A stretch of 64,000 bases of DNA from Septoria linicola (taxonomy: Eukaryota; Ascomycota; Dothideomycetes; Mycosphaerellales; Mycosphaerellaceae), in NCBI GenBank assembly GCA_024114885.1, contig CP099427.1:124001-188000 (forward strand), in the 5' to 3' direction. Positions 57,947 through 64,000 of the stretch are shown here, in pieces. Each line of letters begins with the position of its first letter. The first letter of the stretch is position 1. A model generated the notes under the pieces. The model was not told the DNA's origin. It did not search any database and saw only the letters and a program-made list of their open reading frames with translations. A program made the translations under genes and the position numbers.

Positions 57947-58553
57947 ATGATCTGTCATGACACCGCAGCTCAGGCTCCATGTTCCTCTCCCACTCTTCTT
58001 CGCGCTGCACATTCGAGCCAGTACCGACTTCAGCCAAGTTAGACGCCATTCACGCGCTTCTCAAGCTCCATCTTTCGGTCGCCATGCTCTGAGATACATC
58101 GATCTGTATACTTTCCGAGGTCTCTCGACCATGCGGGCTCACTATTACCGAAACTGCCACTCATCGGAGCACGGCAAGGCATCATGCGATCTCACGACTG
58201 GGACTGCCTGCGTCAGAGCCGAGGTTACTGACAGTGCATATCAGCAGCATTCCATGCCACTCTCTATCAACACTTTCAACAGCACTCCCTCGCTCACGTC
58301 CACCACGAAACGCCACAATGCTTGGCACCGACGCTCTTGGCATAGAATCTTGTGTAACGCGAGAGAGTTCAAAGGCATCCGTTAGCGGCCGCCGCGAGAC
58401 ATCCAATGCCAACGATCATGGCCATCAAGGCGTCAGCTCATCCTCTTCCAGTCCACCCGCATCGCACGAAGCTAGAAAGTTCCCTCGAAAGCGATAATAG
58501 CTCAGCGGCGGCCAGAACTTATGTGCAGCTACGACAATCTCTGGCCTGCTTCG
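57947..58553. other. Convergent spacer
   Basis: About 600 bases between RRP17 and the uncertain ORF at 58554. Short frames on both strands only. Confidence 0.45.
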
Positions 58554-59117
58554 TCACGGCCTTTTCCAGACGATTCCACGGTGCGTTTCTGCACCAGGGC
58601 CAGCGTGAGCGGCGCGGTCAGCTTCGAATTGTAGAGCGCGTATGGCCAGCGCAGCACGAGATGACATTGTCCACATGGCAATTCTGCCGCCGTCGCGGAG
58701 CAAACTTATCCCTGGCAGTTTTAGAATGCTTGGTCGTGGAAGGTGATCACCTCCACCCGCACGATAGCAACCGATGTCGTCGTTCGAGTCTATCGCGAGT
58801 CCTAGATTCCAGCTGTCAGCGCGCTCGATGCCACTGTTGCTCCACGTCTGCGCTGAGAGGCCCCGAAGGATTTCGATCAGCTTACCATCGCCAACAGTGT
58901 GCTGCTCGTCCTCATCACCAGAGAGCAGATGTGCTCGAATAGCTCGAGATTTCAGCACGGTCTGTTCATCAGGGAGGCTTTTGGTAAAGGCATCGAGCAG
59001 GTTGGGGAGAAGTCGTCGTTCGACTGTAATCAGATTGATCCAGTCGCGAACTAGCTCTGCAACGCGGTGGTCAGGAGGCCCATCGCCTGCTGGTACGGAG
59101 TGCTGACGTTCTGACAT
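58554..59117 (-). CDS. Uncertain ORF, 187 residues
   Basis: Begins with ATG directly after a (ACC)9 tract and encodes a charged N-terminal half (HRVAELVRDWINLITVERR, LLPNLLDAFTKSL) that looks helical and coding. The second half looks less protein-like. A GTAAGC donor around residue 78 suggests an intron that would shift to another frame, shorten the product and end near 58750, so the true structure may differ. No domain is recognised and no function is offered. It could also be a fragment of a longer gene. Confidence 0.35.
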   Translation of the reverse strand: MSERQHSVPAGDGPPDHRVAELVRDWINLITVERRLLPNLLDAFTKSLPDEQTVLKSRAIRAHLLSGDEDEQHTVGDGKLIEILRGLSAQTWSNSGIERADSWNLGLAIDSNDDIGCYRAGGGDHLPRPSILKLPGISLLRDGGRIAMWTMSSRAALAIRALQFEADRAAHAGPGAETHRGIVWKRP

Positions 59118-59144
59118 GGTGGTGGTGGTGGTGGTGGTGGTGGT
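59118..59144. repeat. (GGT)9 microsatellite at a start codon
   Basis: Nine perfect GGT units. On the minus strand they read (ACC)9 and abut the ATG at 59115-59117, so they would form the -27 to -1 bases of that ORF's leader. Confidence 0.95.
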
Positions 59145-59608
59145 GCGGTGGGCTTCTTGCCATCCAGCTCGAGCTCGACCGGAACCACTGTGCGAATTTG
59201 TCGTGGGCGATCAGTATGCAGCTACTCAGTCGGGCTGCAGGTGAAGCTTCACTTTTCGTTCTCCGTCCTGTGTTGCGGTCAGACGAGATGAACAGCCACC
59301 CGTTCGTGCCGACAATGTACTAACTGCCTGGGCCCAGGAGGAGAGAATGACTGATATCAGGTCAAGAGTGAAATCTACACCTGTTTGCGAATGCTGGGTA
59401 AGGGTGACTGGACACGTCGTCAACTATGGGAGATCAAGATGGGAGCCACATGCACGCGGCTGAGGATCTTCACGTGTCGACCAGAAAGTAGGCACTGAGC
59501 TTGCGTGCACACTTACAGCACTCTAGCATACTGCTTACATACTCCACAACACACCACGGAGCTATCTCTACGCTCAAGCTGCTCTCCATTCGCGCCTCTT
59601 TACACGTC
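59118..59608. other. Upstream region with trinucleotide repeat
   Basis: About 490 bases between the start of the uncertain ORF and the 3' end of the transporter. Begins with the (GGT)9 tract listed separately. No gene seen. Confidence 0.5.
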
Positions 59609-62002
59609 TCATTCCTCCTTTTCCGCACCAAATTTGAAATCTCCTCTCAGCCCTCTCACCGTCTTCAGGATCGCATGCCTCCCATCATAAACCGGATACA
59701 CCACAACCAGAGCTATCGCCAACCACTGCCAAAGAATCGCCATCGTGACCCATCCGCCAAAGAAACTCTTCGTGAAGATCCAGTCTCTGTATAGTGGTAA
59801 TGGCCATAGCACGATGGTGGTCAGGACATTGACGATGAAGTAGACCACAGCAATGGTACGCCATTTCTTGATATGACGGATCGTTTCTGCATTGAAAGGG
59901 TGGACAACGTTGTCGAGGTTGGTTTCGTGTTCGTTTTCACTAGTAGTGCGAAAGGGAGGTTGTGTAGCAGGCGGTGATGTCTGTACTTCGACAGCGAGCT
60001 TCTTCTCGTTATCGTTGGAAGCGTCTTTGATGTGATCGATGGCGGTTGTGCTCGGTGAAGCACTGGTTGCGGCGCTCTTGTCTTCGATGAGGTCGATTTT
60101 GAGGAACTCGCGCCAGTCGAAGCGGGAGGGCTTGGCGAGGGAGATGATGGAGGAGTATAGTAAGGGCGAGAAGAAGGATGTAATGGCGCCGTAGAGGCCA
60201 GGAAGCTGGAGCTGTGTTGTGTTGATGTCGATTGTGCCGCCCCATCTGGGGGTCCGTCAGTATTGACTCTGGAGCACCTGAAATCGTGCCAAACGGATAT
60301 GCTTTTGTGCTTTTGAGAGCGCGGTGTATATGGTGCGGGCAGGAGAAAGCTGGAAGAAGGTAACTTACTTCCAAGACAGAGACAGCCACACGGCCAGCCC
60401 AGAGCACAGCCCAAGAAGTGGTGCACCAATCGCTGCCGCCTTCGTCTGTCGCGACCAAAGAATAGTTAGAATCATCGGGAAGATACCTGGACAAGCGATG
60501 ATCGGGCGAAAGTACGTCGACCAGTTGTTCGTAGCTCCAGCATACTGCAGCATAATAGCAAATCCCGCCATGAAGCAGCCATGAAAGACCACACCAGTAT
60601 GCGAGACTTGCATGATCTTCTTGTTGCTGGCCTGTGGGTTGATGTATGTCCTGAAGAAGTCCAACGAGATGATACTGCTCACAGCAATCATAGATGAGGA
60701 AATTGTCGATGTGATCGCCATGAATATCAGGACCAGTAGTCCAGTTGTGGCTCCTGTTCCTAGCAGGCTCTTTAGTACGTATGGCATGACGAGACCAGAG
60801 TTCACTTGAGTTAGAGTCAGTGTCTCGGGATATGCTACCCAGGCTGGTGTCTTCTCGATTGCGCGGGCAGACAAGCCAATGATGGTTCCGGTACACCAGG
60901 GAATGGCAATGATAGCAACAGAAGCAAGGTCGTAGCCTGGGACTGTCGCATGAACTTCGCTCGCAAAACTCTTTTGCCAGAATGCAGTGTCCATTAGGAC
61001 AAGAGCGAGGTTGCCAAACTTGAGGACGAGGCCGAACAAGATGGCTAGCACGATTAGCATACGTGCATCAAGAAATCGTGGAAGTAGCTGTGCAACATAC
61101 CTGGCTCTGACTTGAAGGAGAGAAGGGATCCCTTATAGTTACCCTCGATGTAGTCGTCCGCAGCAAGCACCTTTTCATAAAGCCCTGACAGACCACCGAT
61201 GTGCGGACTGGCCAGAACAGAGATGGAGAAGTAGAGTAACAGCACCAGCGCAATGGTGGTATGCAGGAAGTCTGTCAGGAACGTAGCCTTTATACCGCCA
61301 ACAGCAGTGTAGAGTACGACTGGACTTGGTCAGTGCAGGCCCGTATTCAAATTCAGTCTCACTTACCTCCCGCAGGAACCAAAACGGCAGCAGCAATGAC
61401 ATGCATTCCAGTCATACCCGTGACGAGCTGCGATCCAGCCAATATCATGCTCCCACAACCAAATACATTGTTGACCAGGTTAAGAACGATGAAGATCAGA
61501 TGTGCATAGTTGCCATATCTTCTTCGCATGAACTCGAGCGAAGTGTGTGCGTACTGAGCTCCAGTCAGCCATTGATCTCCAGCAGCACCATTTGGAGAAG
61601 CATACAGGTACTCTCAACTTCGCCACGATACCCATAATCGCCATCAAGGCAATCTGAAAAGACAGTCCACTCGCCCACCAAATCGGCAATGCAACACCCC
61701 ATTTGTAAGTGTACGCAACAGAGAAGACGCTCTCGTTGATCCACATCCAGCTTGAGAAGACGGCAGAGCATGTCAGCCCTGTCCCGACAGATCTATTGGC
61801 GACCATGAACTGCGATATCACATAAGCTGCAGTCGATCTTGGCTGTGTAGAGGCCGATACTGACCATCTCCGACTGATCAGAATCCTCCGACAAATACCT
61901 CTTCTGCAACCTCACGCATACCAAAATGATACCGCAGAAGAGGAACGACAATCCAATGATAACGCCATAGCCCGTGGCTTGGGAGAGGAGTTGAACAGCC
62001 AT
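59609..62002 (-). CDS. DUR3: Sodium/solute symporter, DUR3-type urea transporter
   Basis: Six exons: 61865-62002, 61606-61809, 61367-61553, 61101-61319, 60369-61044 and 59609-60245, for 686 residues. Introns are 55, 52, 47, 56 and 123 bases and phase-consistent. About fourteen to fifteen membrane segments are visible, starting with ATGYGVIIGLSFLFCGIIL. Conserved SSS-family stretches include KLRVPYAHTSLEF, GGIKATFLTDFLHT and the SGLVMPYVLKSLLGTGA region. The long hydrophilic segment at about residues 530-600 is cytoplasmic. In yeast Dur3 imports urea and polyamines across the plasma membrane under nitrogen limitation. Three HGATAR-type sites upstream fit, but do not prove, GATA-factor control. 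Specificity for urea is inferred from family resemblance. Confidence 0.85.
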
Positions 62003-62609
62003 GCCGACCAACTGTCAAGACTGGTCGTCAGCGGCCGGAAAGTCGTCCAAGAACCTGAAGCACAACGATAGCAGCATATATCATCACTCCATACTCAGCA
62101 AACATGATGTGCGCGTCCACACAAATGTTCCCATCTACCCAAATTTTCCTCCTAGAGCTGCCCGTCCCAAAGATCCCGCCTCGACAACGTGACCAAGCGT
62201 GGCATATGCGTGAAAGTTGAGATACATCCTAGCCAAACGCAGCTGCGATATCCACATTACCCGCGAGATGCAAGCATCCGATTGCTCGGCAAGGCTTTGC
62301 AGGGCTTGTGTTGTTGCTGGTGCTGCTTATCGTGCTTGGTGATCACCCGGCTTAGCGTGATGGCGCGATGCAGGATTTACAGCACGCGAGAGCTGTCTCC
62401 AGGTTGGATTTTCGGAACCGTATCATTATCATTGAAGAGAGCCTGTTCTGCCGCGAGTGCTGTGTTGGGAGTCGGCTGTGTTTGAGCAGAGTATGTATTC
62501 ATCTCTAGACTAAACGTTATGCATCTATACCGCATTCATGCTATCATGCACCATACATGCAACCGAAATGCCTTTTCAAAACTCCAGCGCTATGCATCTC
62601 TTCATTCCT
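62003..62609. promoter_or_regulatory. DUR3 upstream region with GATA-type sites
   Basis: Holds HGATAR matches at 62066-62071, 62327-62332 and 62426-62431 and a weak TATATG-like stretch near 62076, all upstream of the transporter. About one such hexamer is expected by chance in this length, so three is a mild excess. The 3' end of the exonuclease gene is also here. No gene seen. Confidence 0.3.
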
Positions 62610-64000
62610 CTATTTGTCCAGCCCAAGCTCCCTAACCCACTTCCCATATACATGCCATACACTCTTCGGTAGATGCTGGAACACCTCTCTTAGCCTGTCC
62701 TTCTGATACGGCATATCCTCTTCCTTGATCGCTGTCATGATGTAGCTCGCCACGCTCGTCATAGCAAGAGGAGGTTGTCTGCAGATCCCAGCAACCGCTT
62801 CGAGATTATGGTTTTGATGATGCCACAGATGGTAGGCCCTCAAGCTCGCAGCGCCGACTTTTGGACTTCGCGAGGGCAATGATGACACCCACATAGCTGC
62901 CAATATAGTCTCAGGTGAGGCAACTAGCACATGTGGTGCTTGCTTTGGAGACTTCGCACTTTGATGAGTTTGAATCTGTTTCATGCCTTGCGTGCTGTCC
63001 TTGTCCGTGTCAGAAGTTCTCGACTTCTGCGTAGATGTGTTCGGAAGCGGATCTTCCAAAGTAGTCTGCGCCATCATATCGCCCAAGGCTGCAACAGAGT
63101 CTGCATCGATCTCGTCTAGATCAACTTTGCTATCGCGGACCTGCTTGTCAGCATTGCTTCGACCAGCAGGCACAGCCCCGGATGAGTTAGCGAGAGTAGT
63201 ATTCGCCATGACCTCGTTCAATGCTGCGACAGAGTCCGGATCGGCTTCATCAATGTCGACCTCGCCGTCCTTGACAGATTTGGAAACGCTTACTCGGCTG
63301 TCGCTCGTGGCATCGCCATCTTGTCCGTACGTATCAGGAAGCTCTTCCAGAGCATCAAAGAATTCGTCGTCGCTCTCGTCCTGCTCGCCAGCCGCAACCG
63401 GCTTTTTGCCAGTACTCTTAGCCCTGTACGCAGCACGTGTCACCTCTGTGCCGTCCCCAAGTATGATCGGCTTGAAGGTCTCTTGAAAGGGCGGCCGAGG
63501 CGGCGTCGGCCTCATGTCCTTGCGCAAGTTGTCGAGTTGATAGAAGAGTCGAAAGCCCGCATAAGCGTCAGCTGCAGCATAAGTGCACTGCTGCATGTTC
63601 AGGCTCTTAGACCATGCCGAGGTTCGAACTTCATCTTTCTTCAACGGCAGCAGAAGCGTGTTCTGTACTTGTGTAGCCATGCTGACCAGCTTGAAGCTGA
63701 CTTGTTCTGGGGTCTTGACAAGTCGGTACATGTGGCTGAGCTCGAAGACACCTTTCATTATCACTCCGAAGCATGAGCGCATACGAGTGGCGTCGCCGGC
63801 AATGTTCACTCCCGCTTTCGCCACATTTTCATCCTCCAAAATTGTTTTCAAACTGGGCGGAAGCAATTGCTCGATCTTGTCGCCAGCGAAGCACGCGACA
63901 TGGACCAAGCAGATCTTGTCCTCCGCAGCAAGTTGAATCAGTGACACAGCCCTTTTGATGGAACCCTTGCCAGGACTTGAGCCAATCTCCCACTCCAGAT
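62610..64000 (-). CDS. DEDDy 3'-5' exonuclease domain protein (partial)
   Basis: The 5' part lies beyond the right edge; 463 residues are visible and the frame is open to base 64000. The exonuclease fold starts right at the edge with LEWEIG (Exo I Glu). It continues through AGVNIAGDATRM (Exo II Asp) and ends with YAAADAYAG (Exo III, YxxxD, hence DEDDy). This resembles the RNase D / WRN exonuclease group, which trims DNA or RNA 3' ends. A long acidic, Ser/Thr-rich linker with two similar SVAALxxxMAxTTL repeats follows, then a C-terminal helical region (VASPETILAAMWVSSLP ... VWHVYGKWVRELGL). Which nucleic acid it acts on cannot be told. Confidence 0.82.
   Translation of the reverse strand, partial: LEWEIGSSPGKGSIKRAVSLIQLAAEDKICLVHVACFAGDKIEQLLPPSLKTILEDENVAKAGVNIAGDATRMRSCFGVIMKGVFELSHMYRLVKTPEQVSFKLVSMATQVQNTLLLPLKKDEVRTSAWSKSLNMQQCTYAAADAYAGFRLFYQLDNLRKDMRPTPPRPPFQETFKPIILGDGTEVTRAAYRAKSTGKKPVAAGEQDESDDEFFDALEELPDTYGQDGDATSDSRVSVSKSVKDGEVDIDEADPDSVAALNEVMANTTLANSSGAVPAGRSNADKQVRDSKVDLDEIDADSVAALGDMMAQTTLEDPLPNTSTQKSRTSDTDKDSTQGMKQIQTHQSAKSPKQAPHVLVASPETILAAMWVSSLPSRSPKVGAASLRAYHLWHHQNHNLEAVAGICRQPPLAMTSVASYIMTAIKEEDMPYQKDRLREVFQHLPKSVWHVYGKWVRELGLDK

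Noticed and set aside
1..64000. Transposons, CRISPR arrays, telomeric repeats, rRNA genes
   Set aside because: I found no transposase or reverse-transcriptase motifs, spaced direct repeats, TTAGGG arrays or rRNA-like blocks.

Overview
The window looks like nuclear DNA of a filamentous ascomycete (Pezizomycotina). The genes are monocistronic on both strands. Their introns are short (mostly 47-95 bases) with GTRNGT donors, CTRAC-type branch sites and YAG acceptors. Fungal marker families are present, including a velvet-domain regulator, a KIN4/KfsA-like kinase, BIG1, a SUR7-type membrane protein and plant-polymer glycoside hydrolases. A Dothideomycete is my guess but the sequence alone does not prove it. 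Exon joins were worked out by eye and checked for reading phase.

Layout. The left part (1-19 kb) is gene-poor. It holds the splicing factor SPP2, a Cys-pair protein of unknown function, the purine enzyme ADE8 and a small membrane-anchored protein, separated by long stretches with no gene I can defend. From 19 to 24.4 kb lie velB and the delta subunit of the AP-3 adaptor. From 25 to 33.3 kb, three secreted hydrolases run on the minus strand: a broken serine carboxypeptidase, an intact GH3 beta-glucosidase and a GH27 alpha-galactosidase with one in-frame stop. From 35.9 to 40.7 kb come a small secreted cysteine-rich protein, an F-box-like protein, an unknown protein and a Baeyer-Villiger-type monooxygenase.

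From 41 to 64 kb the window is denser and mostly housekeeping: DPH6, a GH79 enzyme, eIF3b, a SUR7-type protein, the KIN4-like kinase, a SnoaL-like protein, BIG1, RRP17, an uncertain ORF, a DUR3-type transporter and a DEDDy 3'-5' exonuclease cut off by the right edge.

How the genes work together. No operon-like or biosynthetic cluster is evident. The one thematic group is the secreted hydrolases at 25-33 kb plus GH79 at 44.5 kb, which fit growth on plant material. Two of the three hydrolases in the main block carry apparent disabling mutations beside an intact one, and this is the most interesting local signal. I found no transposon, CRISPR array, rRNA or tRNA, and no convincing new multi-gene system.
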